Shown here piece after piece: positions 41,335-50,359 of a stretch of DNA of 64,000 bases. A model generated the notes under the pieces. That model was not told the DNA's origin. It saw only the letters and a list, made by a program, of their open reading frames with translations, and made no database searches. Location of the stretch: assembly GCA_910584085.1 (NCBI GenBank), contig CAJTZY010000006.1, positions 1-64,000 of the forward strand, in the 5' to 3' direction. The stretch comes from an uncultured Bacilli bacterium (GTDB taxonomy: Bacteria; Bacillota_I; Bacilli_A; RF39; UBA660). Both the position numbers and the translations under genes were made by a program. Numbering within the stretch: position 1 is the stretch's first letter; every line of letters starts with the position of its first letter.

Positions 41335-41558
41335 CAAATTTGATTATAGCTACCTTAATGGTAGTGTACTGATGAAATGCATAAATATAGGTGCGACTCC
41401 TACGAAGGGTTAGAAGCCCTGCGATTTGTTAGAGTAACGAATTTCATTGGTACAGTGCTATTAAACTAGCATAAATTTGCTCTGTATACCGAGCATAATG
41501 GGTATACCACACTACTGTAGAGACGTGGCTACTATAAAAACGTAATGTGTGGGGAAGG
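41335..41558 (+). ncRNA. structured non-coding region after tRNA-Ser
   Basis: About 220 bp with strong pairings: ACAAATT/GATTTGT across 41334-41430, GGG/CCC and CCTAC elements, GTATACC-GAGCATAATG-GGTATAC (perfect 7 bp), CCACAC that can pair with GTGTGG just before the scaffold gene. It is partly tRNA-like (T-loop-like TGCGACT) but not a standard tRNA. May regulate scaffold translation. Confidence 0.4.
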
Positions 41559-41565
41559 TAATTAT

Positions 41566-42195
41566 ATGAATGAAATGATTGAAAATGTATTAAGTAATGA
41601 AGCTTATACAACAAATGAAGAAAGAGTAGAAGCTATTAAACAAGGTTTAGCGACTTTAGTTATTCCAAAAGATAAATACAATGATTTATCAACAAAACTA
41701 AAGAATACTGAAACAAGTTTAAGTACATTACAAACAGAATATGATGATTTCAAAAAATCCAAAATGACAGAGGATGAATTAAGAGAATCTGAAAGAAAAG
41801 ACTTAGAAGCAAAGCAAAAAAATATTGCTTTAAAAGAAAGTGAGTATGCAGTAAGAGATTTATTTACAAATGCTAATATTTCAAAAGAAAAATACGAAAA
41901 AATATTAAGCAAAGTGGTAACATCTGATAAAGATAAATCTGTAGAAATTGCACAAACATTTATTGAATTGTTAAGTGAAACTGCAGATGAAACAAAAAAG
42001 CAAACTGTAACAGATTTATTAAATGATACTCCAAAGCCTACTGTAAGCACTCCAAATAGTGGAACAGTAAGTAATTTAGATTCTTATAAAGCAAAATATG
42101 ATGAAGCTGTCAAAAATGGAGATTTCTTAGCACAAACTCAATATATGAGATTAATGCAAGAAGAACAAATGAAACAAAATAAACCAAATGTTTAA
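41566..42195 (+). CDS. phage scaffold protein
   Basis: Start at the ATG 7 bases after GGGGAAGG. 209 residues, highly charged with a long coiled-coil (NDLSTKLKNTETSLSTLQTE ... ESERKDLEAKQKNIALKESE) and a KANISKEKYEKIL-like segment typical of phage minor structural GP20/scaffold proteins. It directs capsid assembly and is removed later. Directly before the capsid gene. Confidence 0.85.
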   Translation: MNEMIENVLSNEAYTTNEERVEAIKQGLATLVIPKDKYNDLSTKLKNTETSLSTLQTEYDDFKKSKMTEDELRESERKDLEAKQKNIALKESEYAVRDLFTNANISKEKYEKILSKVVTSDKDKSVEIAQTFIELLSETADETKKQTVTDLLNDTPKPTVSTPNSGTVSNLDSYKAKYDEAVKNGDFLAQTQYMRLMQEEQMKQNKPNV

Positions 42196-42201
42196 ATGAA
42201 A

Positions 42202-42241
42202 TGTAGCACTCATTAAAAGGGAATAGAAAAATTTTAATGAG
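42202..42241 (+). promoter_or_regulatory. late-leader RNA element before the capsid gene
   Basis: TGTAGCAC, then CTCATTAAAA (42209-42218) pairs perfectly with TTTTAATGAG (42232-42241) around GGGAATAGAAAAA. The ribosome site GAGGTGA begins inside the 3' arm; ATG at 42250. Confidence 0.75.
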
Positions 42242-42249
42242 GTGATAGT

Positions 42250-43296
42250 ATGAATGGAACTGAAACAGTTCAAAGTTTTAACACATTAAATTATGCTGGA
42301 TTGTTATATACAAAATCAAATAAGAAAACTCCTTTCTTAAATATGATTTCAGGACACAGAAAATATACAAATTCAGTAGAATTTATTACAGGACAATTTT
42401 ATGAAAATGAAGATGCAGAAATACCAGCAATTAGTGAAACAGCATCATTAACAGCACCAACTGCGTCATTCGTAACAAGAAGTCAAAAAACTAATGTTAC
42501 ACAAATCTTTATGGAATCAGTAGCTATTAGTTATGCAAAACAATCTAATATGGGAACATTAAGTGGCGTAAATATTGCTGGACAAGTTGCAAATCCACAA
42601 AATGAATTAGATTTCCAAGTTGCAAGAAAAATGGAAACATTATCAAGAAGTATTGAAAAAACATTTATTCAAGGAACTTATAATAAAGCAACATCTGATT
42701 CAACAGTTAACAAGACAAGAGGTATGAACGAAGCAATTACTACTAATGTTATTTCAGCAGAAAGTGGTAGTGGTGCTAGTAAGGTTAATAAACCACTTGA
42801 TATTTGGTTAATCAATGATGCACAACAAGCAATCTATGATAATCAAGGTGATATTAGTAATTTATATTTATGGACTAATACAGTTGGTTTAAATCAATTA
42901 AATGCAGATGCCTTAAAATGGGGTATGAAAATGGGAGAACCATATATGAGTTCATACGGTGTACAAGTATATGATGTAATCTTACCATTAGGTGTAGTAC
43001 ACGTTGCATTAGGTGAATTTATTCCAAGTGGAACAGCATTCTTATTCAATTTTGATGTAATTGGACCAGTAGAACAACCAGTACCAGGTAAAGGTAATTT
43101 CTTCTTAGAAGAATTAGCTAAACAAGGTGCAGGAACTAAATATCAATTATTTGGACAAATTGGATTAGACCACGGTCCAGAATGGATGCACGCTAAAATC
43201 ACAGGATTAAAAACTACATTTGATAAACCAGAAGCAGTTAAGGATGTAAAAGTTGTTAATGCTAGTGATTTAAAAGCAACAGCACCAAGTGCTTAA
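42250..43296 (+). CDS. major capsid protein (SU10/DUF5309-like)
   Basis: 348 residues with the typical order: TPFLNMISGHRKYTNSVEFI, FVTRSQKTNVTQIFMESVAI, RKMETLSRSIEKTFIQGTYN, and a P-domain with LPLGVVHVALGEFIPSG. HK97 fold expected. Leader carries the late-leader hairpin, as expected for the most abundant phage product. Confidence 0.85.
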   Translation: MNGTETVQSFNTLNYAGLLYTKSNKKTPFLNMISGHRKYTNSVEFITGQFYENEDAEIPAISETASLTAPTASFVTRSQKTNVTQIFMESVAISYAKQSNMGTLSGVNIAGQVANPQNELDFQVARKMETLSRSIEKTFIQGTYNKATSDSTVNKTRGMNEAITTNVISAESGSGASKVNKPLDIWLINDAQQAIYDNQGDISNLYLWTNTVGLNQLNADALKWGMKMGEPYMSSYGVQVYDVILPLGVVHVALGEFIPSGTAFLFNFDVIGPVEQPVPGKGNFFLEELAKQGAGTKYQLFGQIGLDHGPEWMHAKITGLKTTFDKPEAVKDVKVVNASDLKATAPSA

Positions 43297-43327
43297 TAAA
43301 ATCTTTTTAAAGTAAGGAAGTGTATTT

Positions 43328-43669
43328 ATGAGTCAAAAAGACCAACTATTAAAAATGCGACTAGAAATCTTAGGCGATGTAGCTGATGACACAAAAGATG
43401 AAGTGTTTAAAATAAAACTAGATGACGCAGAAGTTGTGGCTCTAAATACACTTTATCCTTATGATTATGAACAAAAAGAATTAGACAAAACAAACAAACG
43501 ATTAATGAATTGGCAAGCAAGATGTGCAATAGAACTGTATAAGAAAATGGGAACTACTAATGTTAAATCATATTGTGAGGATAGTTTTTCTGTTACTTAT
43601 ATGACAGGTTTAATATCATCATCACTTATGAATGAATTAAGACCACCAAAGGCAGGCATTCCTAAATGA
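43328..43669 (+). CDS. head-tail connector (adaptor) protein
   Basis: 113 residues. Pattern DDAEVVALNTLYPYDYEQKE and MNWQARCAIELYKKMG is that of phage head-tail connector proteins (gp15/gp6-like). TAAGGAAGTG before the ATG. Binds the portal ring and starts the neck. Confidence 0.75.
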   Translation: MSQKDQLLKMRLEILGDVADDTKDEVFKIKLDDAEVVALNTLYPYDYEQKELDKTNKRLMNWQARCAIELYKKMGTTNVKSYCEDSFSVTYMTGLISSSLMNELRPPKAGIPK

Positions 43670-44043
43670 TAACTGAAATAAATGCAGATCCAAGTAATTG
43701 GAAAAAAGATGTCTATATAGCAAGCAAAAAAGAAGTTACTTTAGATGATGAAGGCAACGAAATTGTTATATATGACAAACCAAGAAAATTTAGATTCAAT
43801 TATCAATCAATCAGTTCTAATTCAAATATTGCCGAATTTGGAGAAAACTCCAAAATGATGAAAAAAGCAGTTATTCCTATATCATATCAAGGACAATTTA
43901 AAGAATTTGATGTGGCTTATCTTGACGGTGCAACACCAGAAGGAGAAGAGAATTATGGAGATAATGCAAACTATAGATTATTACCACCAAGAGATGGTAA
44001 TTCAGTTATAATTATATATTTTGAAAGACTTACAGGAAAGTAG
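43666..44043 (+). CDS. probable head closure / neck protein, 125 aa
   Basis: Overlaps the connector stop (ATGA). Beta-rich (KPRKFRFNYQSISSNSNIAE; VIIIYFERLTGK). Position between adaptor and tail-completion genes fits a head-closure protein; sequence alone is not decisive. Confidence 0.6.
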   Translation: MITEINADPSNWKKDVYIASKKEVTLDDEGNEIVIYDKPRKFRFNYQSISSNSNIAEFGENSKMMKKAVIPISYQGQFKEFDVAYLDGATPEGEENYGDNANYRLLPPRDGNSVIIIYFERLTGK

Positions 44044-44050
44044 GTGCGAT

Positions 44051-44257
44051 ATGTACGAATTTACAAATGGAATAGTAGTATTTGATGAAAAAACAAGAGA
44101 TAGATATATTGAGGCAGGATATAGACTTATTGAGAAAAAAATAGAAACAAAATCTCAAGAACACCCTGTTGAAATCAACGAGGAGTTAAATGAAAACACT
44201 TTTAACAATGGAACTATCAAAAGACAGTCTAAAAAATACAATAAACTATCTAAATAA
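44051..44257 (+). CDS. small neck-region protein, 68 aa
   Basis: Start at the ATG after GTAGGTGCGAT (MYEFTNGIVVFDEKTRDRYI). The part IEAGYRLIEKK is also seen in small head-tail proteins. It overlaps the next gene by 68 bp. Unknown exact role. Confidence 0.55.
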   Translation: MYEFTNGIVVFDEKTRDRYIEAGYRLIEKKIETKSQEHPVEINEELNENTFNNGTIKRQSKKYNKLSK

Positions 44258-44699
44258 GTTCAAAAGTGCTTATGAAAAAGGCATAGATAATGCTGTGCTT
44301 CATGCAACAGAAATAATGTATGAAAAAGTAAAGCAATATTGCTATGAGGCAGGTATTACTGAACATACCAATAATATTTATATGGAGTATGATTATAATA
44401 CCAAAACTGGTAAAGTTGGTACATCTGATATGGTACTTATCTTTAATGAGATGGGGACAGGTATTACTGGTGCTAATAATCCACATCCTAATCCATCACC
44501 AAATTTCCAATCATGGAAATATGATGTAAATGAACATGGTGAAAAAGGTTGGTATTATCCAAAAGAAGATGGTACTTATGGTTGGACTAAAGGTTTACCT
44601 AGTAGGCATATGTTCTATGATGCCTTCAATGATATTAAAGATGAAATTGGAGATATTGTAGAAGTTGAATTGCGAAAGACAGTAGGTGATTTATATTGA
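44190..44699 (+). CDS. HK97 gp10-like tail completion protein
   Basis: 169 residues; GAGGAGTTAA before the ATG inside the previous gene. Contains TMELSKDSLKNTINYLNKFK, IMYEKVKQYCYEAG and HPNPSPNFQSW ... FYDAFNDIKDEIGDIVEVEL, the common layout of HK97 gp10-like proteins. Joins the tail to the neck. Confidence 0.7.
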   Translation: MKTLLTMELSKDSLKNTINYLNKFKSAYEKGIDNAVLHATEIMYEKVKQYCYEAGITEHTNNIYMEYDYNTKTGKVGTSDMVLIFNEMGTGITGANNPHPNPSPNFQSWKYDVNEHGEKGWYYPKEDGTYGWTKGLPSRHMFYDAFNDIKDEIGDIVEVELRKTVGDLY

Positions 44700-45139
44700 T
44701 AGTAGAAAATTTATTTGATACAAAGTTCTATCCAGAACAAAAACAATATGTTGAAACTAAATCAATATATAAACCACATGTAACAAAAGCAATGCCACAG
44801 AACAGTAAAGACTTCCCAATAGTACCAACAAAATTATTGCCTGTAAAAAATCAATATGGCAATTTGAGTTATGGTGAAGAAAGATATTCATTTGGTATTG
44901 AGATTAATGTATATGCACAAGACGATACTATCAATGGCAAAAAAGTATCTAAAAGGACTATTTGTAATGAAATAACAAGCCATGTAGTTGATTATTACAA
45001 GACTAATTATAGAGTTACTGTTAAGACAACTTTAGATGCTCCAAATGTAGACAGTAATGTACATAGAAATATTATAAGAATAACTGGTGTCTTAGACACA
45101 AAATATGGATTAGATAACTTGGTTATTTATCCAAATTAA
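44696..45139 (+). CDS. probable tail terminator protein
   Basis: TTG start overlapping the previous stop, behind GTAGGTGATTTATA. 147 residues, alpha/beta (EERYSFGIEINVYAQDDTIN; NVHRNIIRITGVLDTKYGLD). Size and position just before the major tail gene match tail terminator proteins. Confidence 0.65.
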   Translation: MIVENLFDTKFYPEQKQYVETKSIYKPHVTKAMPQNSKDFPIVPTKLLPVKNQYGNLSYGEERYSFGIEINVYAQDDTINGKKVSKRTICNEITSHVVDYYKTNYRVTVKTTLDAPNVDSNVHRNIIRITGVLDTKYGLDNLVIYPN

Positions 45140-45144
45140 AATGA

Positions 45145-45186
45145 TGTAGCACTTCAAATATAAAGGGGAAAAATTTATATGAGAGG
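45145..45186 (+). promoter_or_regulatory. late-leader RNA element before the major tail gene
   Basis: TGTAGCAC, then ATATAAA pairs with TTTATAT around GGGGAAAAA, flanked by further partial pairing (CTTC/GAGAG). Ribosome site GAGAGGTGA starts in the 3' arm; ATG 45196. Confidence 0.65.
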
Positions 45187-45195
45187 TGAAAGAAA

Positions 45196-45657
45196 ATGAA
45201 CGAAACAGATGCAAAAGGATTACTAGATTTAGGCGTTGAAATACGTATCAAAAATCATGGAGAAGCAAAATATCCAAAAGAACCATTAGCAGGCGTAACA
45301 TCAATACCAGCTACTGGACAAGCAGGTGGAACTATAGATGTAACAACATTTAGTGACCCTGTAAAAGTATATATTCCAGATAGACCAGATACTGGAGATA
45401 TGGATTATGAATATATTTATACATTAATAAAATATAACGCAGTTAAAGCATATTGCGATAACACAGCAAAAGATATATTAATTAAATATCCAGAAGGTGA
45501 TGGTGCTGAATATACAGGTATTTGTCAAACATGGAGAAATGAAAAATCTGTTGGTAGTGATGCATTAAAAGCTACATTACATACAGTGCCAAGTACATTA
45601 ATTGTTGATAAAACAAAAGATGAAGTATCAGCATTAATATCAACAACAGCTGAATAA
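45196..45657 (+). CDS. major tail (tube) protein
   Basis: 153 residues. Typical motifs: PLAGVTSIPATGQAGGTIDV, TTFSDPVKVYIPDRPDTGDM, GICQTWRNEKSVGSDALKAT. It polymerises into the tail tube. Carries a late-leader hairpin. Confidence 0.8.
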   Translation: MNETDAKGLLDLGVEIRIKNHGEAKYPKEPLAGVTSIPATGQAGGTIDVTTFSDPVKVYIPDRPDTGDMDYEYIYTLIKYNAVKAYCDNTAKDILIKYPEGDGAEYTGICQTWRNEKSVGSDALKATLHTVPSTLIVDKTKDEVSALISTTAE

Positions 45658-45676
45658 AAGAAAGTAGGGAAAATAA

Positions 45677-46012
45677 ATGAGAAAATTAAAATTAAAAATC
45701 AATGATAAAGATTATACTCTAGAAATGAATAGGGATACAATTAAATGGCTAGAAAATTATGATTTTTCCTTAGAAGAATTTATAAAGAAGCCAGTAACAT
45801 ATTATGATTTGCTATGGACTAGTTTATTTTTGGTAAATCATCAAGATGTAAATCCAAATTTAGCAATGAAGTTGATGGAAACCTATGGTGAAAACCATAA
45901 AGTTGCTAAAGTTATTAATTTTGCTATAGAAGAATACAAAACTTTTATGAATGCCCTATCCGATATAAACTCAGAGAAGAGCGACGAGGAACTAGAGATA
46001 ATCGAAGCATAG
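45677..46012 (+). CDS. tail assembly chaperone, first frame
   Basis: 111 residues between the major tail and tape measure genes, beginning MRKLKLKINDKDYTLEMNRD with ALxDINSEKSDEE at the end. This is the gpG-like position. The downstream frame (to 46443) is in the -1 phase and open back to 45919, fitting a programmed -1 frameshift fusion. Confidence 0.75.
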   Translation: MRKLKLKINDKDYTLEMNRDTIKWLENYDFSLEEFIKKPVTYYDLLWTSLFLVNHQDVNPNLAMKLMETYGENHKVAKVINFAIEEYKTFMNALSDINSEKSDEELEIIEA

Positions 46013-46062
46013 ATGAAGAACAAGGCAAAAAATATAAGAACTTAACAGATTGGTTTTATGAT

Positions 46063-46443
46063 TTGTTGCCTATGGCGATAACATACGGTATGTCTGTGAA
46101 AGAGTTTTGGGAAGATGACCCTAACTTATTCTGGGCATACCGTTTTTCTTATTATGAACGATTAAAAACGCAACAAGAAATATTTAATAATAATGCATGG
46201 CTTCAAGGAGCATATTTTCATGAAGCAGTTTCTGTAGCATTATGCAATGCTTTTAGTAAAACAAAAGTAGAATACTCAAAGCATCCTTATGGATTTAATG
46301 AAAATAAGGCTATTACAGAGGAAGAAAAGCAAAAAGTAGTGCAATCATATGCTAGTGAAATAAAAGCTCGTATATCGCAAGTAAATGCTATCAGGAATGG
46401 GGCAGAACAACAAGTAGTAATAAAAGGAAAAAGTAGAGTGTAG
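46063..46443 (+). CDS. tail assembly chaperone, second (frameshifted) frame
   Basis: 126 residues from the first ATG; the frame is open from 45919, overlapping the first gene. There is no ribosome site at 46063, so expression by -1 frameshift from the upstream gene is likely. It contains GMSVKEFWEDDPNLFWAYRF and QEIFNNNAWLQGAYFHEAVS, a pattern of phage gp15-like chaperones. No classic X-XXY-YYZ heptamer was found; TTTT at 45943-45946 is one option. Confidence 0.7.
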   Translation: MLPMAITYGMSVKEFWEDDPNLFWAYRFSYYERLKTQQEIFNNNAWLQGAYFHEAVSVALCNAFSKTKVEYSKHPYGFNENKAITEEEKQKVVQSYASEIKARISQVNAIRNGAEQQVVIKGKSRV

Positions 46444-46483
46444 CACTTACCTAAAAGGGAAAATTTACCAATAAAGGTAGGTG
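46439..46483 (+). promoter_or_regulatory. late-leader RNA element before the tape measure gene
   Basis: TGTAGCAC overlaps the chaperone stop region; CACTTACCT (46444-46452) pairs with AGGTAGGTG (46475-46483, one G-T) around a loop with AAAAGGGAAAA. The ribosome site AGGTAGGTGA is inside the 3' arm; ATG 46490. Confidence 0.7.
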
Positions 46484-46489
46484 AAATAA

Positions 46490-49400
46490 ATGAATGAACA
46501 AACAATAGAAATGCAGATACGTGCTAAAGCACAAGAAGCATTACAAAGTTTAAATAAATTAACAAGTCAATTAACAGGTGTTGAAAAGAAAATTGATGGT
46601 GTCAAAACAACAATCGACAAAGTATCGACAACTAAAGCAAGAAATGAAATGAATAGTTTAAATAGTTCCATCGAAAAAGCATCAAAAAGTATGGAAAAAT
46701 TTAAAAATTTATTCACGTTTGTTGGTGCTAAAAGATTAACAAAAACAGCATTAGGTTGGATGAATGAAGCAATAGATTATACAGAACAATTAAACTTATT
46801 TAATGTAGTATTTAAAAATATAGAAAAAAATGGTACCACAATGTATTCTAATCTTGGAAAAGAAGCAGTAAAATATCAAAATAAACTAAACGAAGCATTT
46901 GGTACAAATAAAACTCAATCATTATATACACAAGCAATTTATCAATCAATGGCTGAAAATCAAGGTATTAGTGATTATTATTCAAAAATCATGTCTGAAA
47001 CAATGACCAATTTTACGTATGATTTAGCATCTTTATATAATAAAAGTGATAAAACAACAGCAGAAGCCTTAAGAGCAAGCGTCTTTGCTGGAATGACAAA
47101 ACCTGCTAGAAATTACGGTTTGGATGTTACACAACAATCAATGCAGCCAATATTAACAGAATTAGGCATAGATAAACAAGTAAAAGAATTATCTCAAGGT
47201 GAGAAAATGATATTGAGATATATTACTGTATTAAAACAAGGACAGGTTGCTATGGCGGACTTTGCATCTACCGTTGAATCTCCTTCAAACCAATTAAAAA
47301 TATTTAGACAACAATTAGTAGAGGCTAAAGTAGCAATGTCATCATTATTTATAGGTGGACTAGCTAATATATTACCATATGCAAACGCATTCTTAATGGT
47401 AGTAAAAGAAGTATCAAAAGCAATAGCTGATATGTTTGGTATCAAATTGGTTGACTACAACAGTGGTATTGCAAGTCAAGAAGATGCCTTTGTCGATTTA
47501 GGTGACAGTGTAGATGATGCAATAGGTAAAGTAAAAGAACTAAAAAGACAAACACTTGGATTTGATGAAATTCACAATATTAATGAAAACAAGGATAGTG
47601 GAAGTGGGACAAGCATATCAGGTGGAATAGACCAACGATTATTAGATGCAATTAAAGGCTATGACAATGGTATGGATAAAGTAAGAATGAAAGCTACAGA
47701 AATAAGAGATAGAATTATGGAATGGCTAGGTTTTACAAAAGAAATAGACCCATTAACGGGTGAAATTGGATTTAAATATCAAGGCATGAAAACAACATTA
47801 AAAAATGTTTGGACAAGTTTTAAAAATTTGAATACACAAGGAAAGATATTAGTCGGATTAGGATTAGTAACTGGTGCATTAAAATTATGGAATGCTGGTA
47901 AGAAACTAACTACGGTATTAGGAAGTACTGGTTTAGTTAAAGTTATTAAAAATTTAATTACTCCATTTAAAAACTTAACAGAGTATACAAGAGTTTATAC
48001 ATCAATAACAGGAACTTTAAAAGATGGCATAATTGGTGGAATAGATGCTTGGAGAAAGCAAAGCGGAATAATATCAGAAACTACGGGTAAATTTACTGGA
48101 TGGACAAGTATAGTAAATGGTGGAAAAATTGCTCTTGAAGGGCTTGTTACAGCAGGATTAGGTTTATATACAGTACATGAATCAATGAAAAATTTATCAA
48201 CAGAGGGATTTAATCTTGCAAATGCACTTGGCTTAGTTGGTGGTAGTATAACAACTATAGCAAGTGGTGTACAAATAGGTGCTATATTTGGACCGTGGGG
48301 TGCAGCCATAGGTGGTGCGGTAGGTGCTGTAGCAGATTTGATTAGTATATTGGATGGGTATGAAACACAATCAGAAAAAACAAGAAATGAAATAAATAAA
48401 ACTATTGATAAAACAAAAGCATATTCAGAATCCTTGATAGAACAACACAATAATATTGATGAAGAATTACAAAAACAAACAGCATTATCAAATGCACATC
48501 AAAATTTATTAAATGAATTGCAAGAAATAACAGATGCTAATGGGAGAATTAAGGTTGGATATGAAGAACGAGCAAGTTTTATTGTTACAACATTAAATAA
48601 TGCATATGGAACTGAGATTAAAATAGTAGATAACGTTATTCAAAAATATGATGAACAAATATCAAAAATAAAAAGTTTAATAGATGAAAAAAAGAAAGAA
48701 CTTTATTTGTCTAAAGCAGAGGAATCATACAATTTGGCAATTGAGAAAAGAGCAGAAACATATGAAAATTTAAAAGAAGCAAATGATGCTTATTTAAAAT
48801 CTTTGAAAGCTCAAACTGATATGGAAGAAAAGTATAGAAAGCAATGGGAAAAAATACCTAGTTTAATAAAATCGTGGTATGGTTCATTTGAAAGATATCT
48901 TGATAAAGAGTCAAAAGCGGTAAATGATGATTATTATAAACTTGTAGAAACAGCTAACAAAGCGAAGATAAATCTGGATGAAGCAACATCTGCATATGAT
49001 TCAAATACAAAAGCAATAATGAATTATAATGGATTATTATCTGCAGATACAGAGGAAAATTCAGAACTTATCAATTACTATATGAATGAAATTGATAAAA
49101 GATATAATGAATCTGAAAATAATATAAAAGATACTTATTCAAAACAATTAGAAGATGCCAAAGAATATTATGAATCAGTTATTAGAATATCAGGTGAAAG
49201 TGAATCCTCAATGAGCGAAACAACACGTGCTGAAGCAGAGTCAAGATATAATTCAGTAATTTCAGCTTTAAAAAATGAACTTAATTATATTAATGGAACT
49301 ACAGACGAAACAGCACAAGCTTGGTATACATTATCCAAATCAAGTAAAGATAAGTTTTTAGAGAATTTTAATCAATTACCAGAAGATATACAACAACAAG

Positions 49401-49894
49401 TAATAGATAAGATGTATTCTAAAGGATATTCAATAAGTCAAGAATTACAAAATGGTATAAATGCTAAAATACCAACAATAAAGTTTAATATAGATACAAG
49501 TAGTTTATCAAGTTTCTTAAAAACTGGTTTTAACCAACAACTTAGTTGGTTAGGGATAAATACTAAAGCGAATGGCGGTGTATTCTCAAATGGTTCATGG
49601 AAAAATATCCCACAATATGCAAATGGTGGGATTCCATCACACGGTTCAATGTTTGTTGCAGGCGAACATGGTGCTGAAATAGTAGGACATATTAATGGCA
49701 AAACGGAAGTATTAAACCAATCACAAATAGCAAATGCAATTTATAATGCTATAGTAAGTGCAATGAGTCAGTATAGTGGACAAACTAGTGAAATTGATGT
49801 CCATGTACATACTGATGAAGGAACAGTAATCGATAGAATTGAACAAAGGACAAAGCAAACTGGGCAATTTCCATTTACTATTCCAACATATTAA
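46490..49894 (+). CDS. tail tape measure protein
   Basis: 1134 residues. N-terminal coiled-coil (QIRAKAQEALQSLNKLTSQL), a TMP conserved part (FVGAKRLTKTALGWMNEAID ... MAENQGISDYYSKIMSETMT), Gly-rich hydrophobic segments (LVGGSITTIASGVQIGAIFG; GAAIGGAVGAVADLISILDG) that can span a membrane, long helical region, and a C-terminal GG-rich tail with AGEHGAEIVGHINGKTEVLN. It sets tail length and helps DNA entry. Confidence 0.92.
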   Translation: MNEQTIEMQIRAKAQEALQSLNKLTSQLTGVEKKIDGVKTTIDKVSTTKARNEMNSLNSSIEKASKSMEKFKNLFTFVGAKRLTKTALGWMNEAIDYTEQLNLFNVVFKNIEKNGTTMYSNLGKEAVKYQNKLNEAFGTNKTQSLYTQAIYQSMAENQGISDYYSKIMSETMTNFTYDLASLYNKSDKTTAEALRASVFAGMTKPARNYGLDVTQQSMQPILTELGIDKQVKELSQGEKMILRYITVLKQGQVAMADFASTVESPSNQLKIFRQQLVEAKVAMSSLFIGGLANILPYANAFLMVVKEVSKAIADMFGIKLVDYNSGIASQEDAFVDLGDSVDDAIGKVKELKRQTLGFDEIHNINENKDSGSGTSISGGIDQRLLDAIKGYDNGMDKVRMKATEIRDRIMEWLGFTKEIDPLTGEIGFKYQGMKTTLKNVWTSFKNLNTQGKILVGLGLVTGALKLWNAGKKLTTVLGSTGLVKVIKNLITPFKNLTEYTRVYTSITGTLKDGIIGGIDAWRKQSGIISETTGKFTGWTSIVNGGKIALEGLVTAGLGLYTVHESMKNLSTEGFNLANALGLVGGSITTIASGVQIGAIFGPWGAAIGGAVGAVADLISILDGYETQSEKTRNEINKTIDKTKAYSESLIEQHNNIDEELQKQTALSNAHQNLLNELQEITDANGRIKVGYEERASFIVTTLNNAYGTEIKIVDNVIQKYDEQISKIKSLIDEKKKELYLSKAEESYNLAIEKRAETYENLKEANDAYLKSLKAQTDMEEKYRKQWEKIPSLIKSWYGSFERYLDKESKAVNDDYYKLVETANKAKINLDEATSAYDSNTKAIMNYNGLLSADTEENSELINYYMNEIDKRYNESENNIKDTYSKQLEDAKEYYESVIRISGESESSMSETTRAEAESRYNSVISALKNELNYINGTTDETAQAWYTLSKSSKDKFLENFNQLPEDIQQQVIDKMYSKGYSISQELQNGINAKIPTIKFNIDTSSLSSFLKTGFNQQLSWLGINTKANGGVFSNGSWKNIPQYANGGIPSHGSMFVAGEHGAEIVGHINGKTEVLNQSQIANAIYNAIVSAMSQYSGQTSEIDVHVHTDEGTVIDRIEQRTKQTGQFPFTIPTY

Positions 49895-49897
49895 AAT

Positions 49898-50311
49898 TTA
49901 ATTATTGTTTTGTAATTCTTTACAATTCCAATTATTAGCTTCCAATTCTGCAATTTTATCATAATAATTATAATTTGGTTTTAAATTTTTGTACCCTATA
50001 TCAACAGTAGTATTACTTCTATGAACAGAACATTCAACACCATCAATAACATTATTACACTTTTCCTTTTGTATAGATTCCTTTTCTATAGCATCTGATA
50101 AAGAATCGTAAGTATTTGAAAGTAGTGAAAAATCCTCAATAATATTATAGTTATCATCATAATAAAATTCCCAAATTATTAATTTATTAGTTGAACTAAT
50201 AGAACAAGATGTATATTTATTTGTTATTTTTCCCTCTTCTTCTTTTTCTTTTCTATTTTCACATCCACATAAGCATAAACAACATAATCCAATTAATAAA
50301 ATTTTCTTCAT
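49898..50311 (-). CDS. antisense-strand lipoprotein (probable superinfection-exclusion moron)
   Basis: 137 residues from the ATG behind AGGAGATTG. Lipobox: MKKILLIGLCCLCLCGC; mature part starts Glu-Asn and is charged, with Cys residues and a beta-like domain (LIIWEFYYDDNYNIIEDFSL). It is the only leftward gene in the 20 kb structural operon, with its own TATACT -10 at about 50340. By analogy with Ltp of Streptococcus phage TP-J34, whose gene product is a lipoprotein that blocks DNA entry via the tape measure protein, it may act in lysogens. Sequence kinship to Ltp not shown. Confidence 0.75.
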   Translation of the reverse strand: MKKILLIGLCCLCLCGCENRKEKEEEGKITNKYTSCSISSTNKLIIWEFYYDDNYNIIEDFSLLSNTYDSLSDAIEKESIQKEKCNNVIDGVECSVHRSNTTVDIGYKNLKPNYNYYDKIAELEANNWNCKELQNNN

Positions 50312-50359
50312 AAACAATCTCCTTATCTACTTAAAGTATATCAAAAAATATAAAAAATG

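Noticed and set aside
41335..41435. A further tRNA between tRNA-Ser and the scaffold gene
   Set aside because: A 7-bp acceptor-like pairing and a T-loop-like sequence exist, but D- and anticodon arms do not fit and there is an extra hairpin. Reported only as a structured region.
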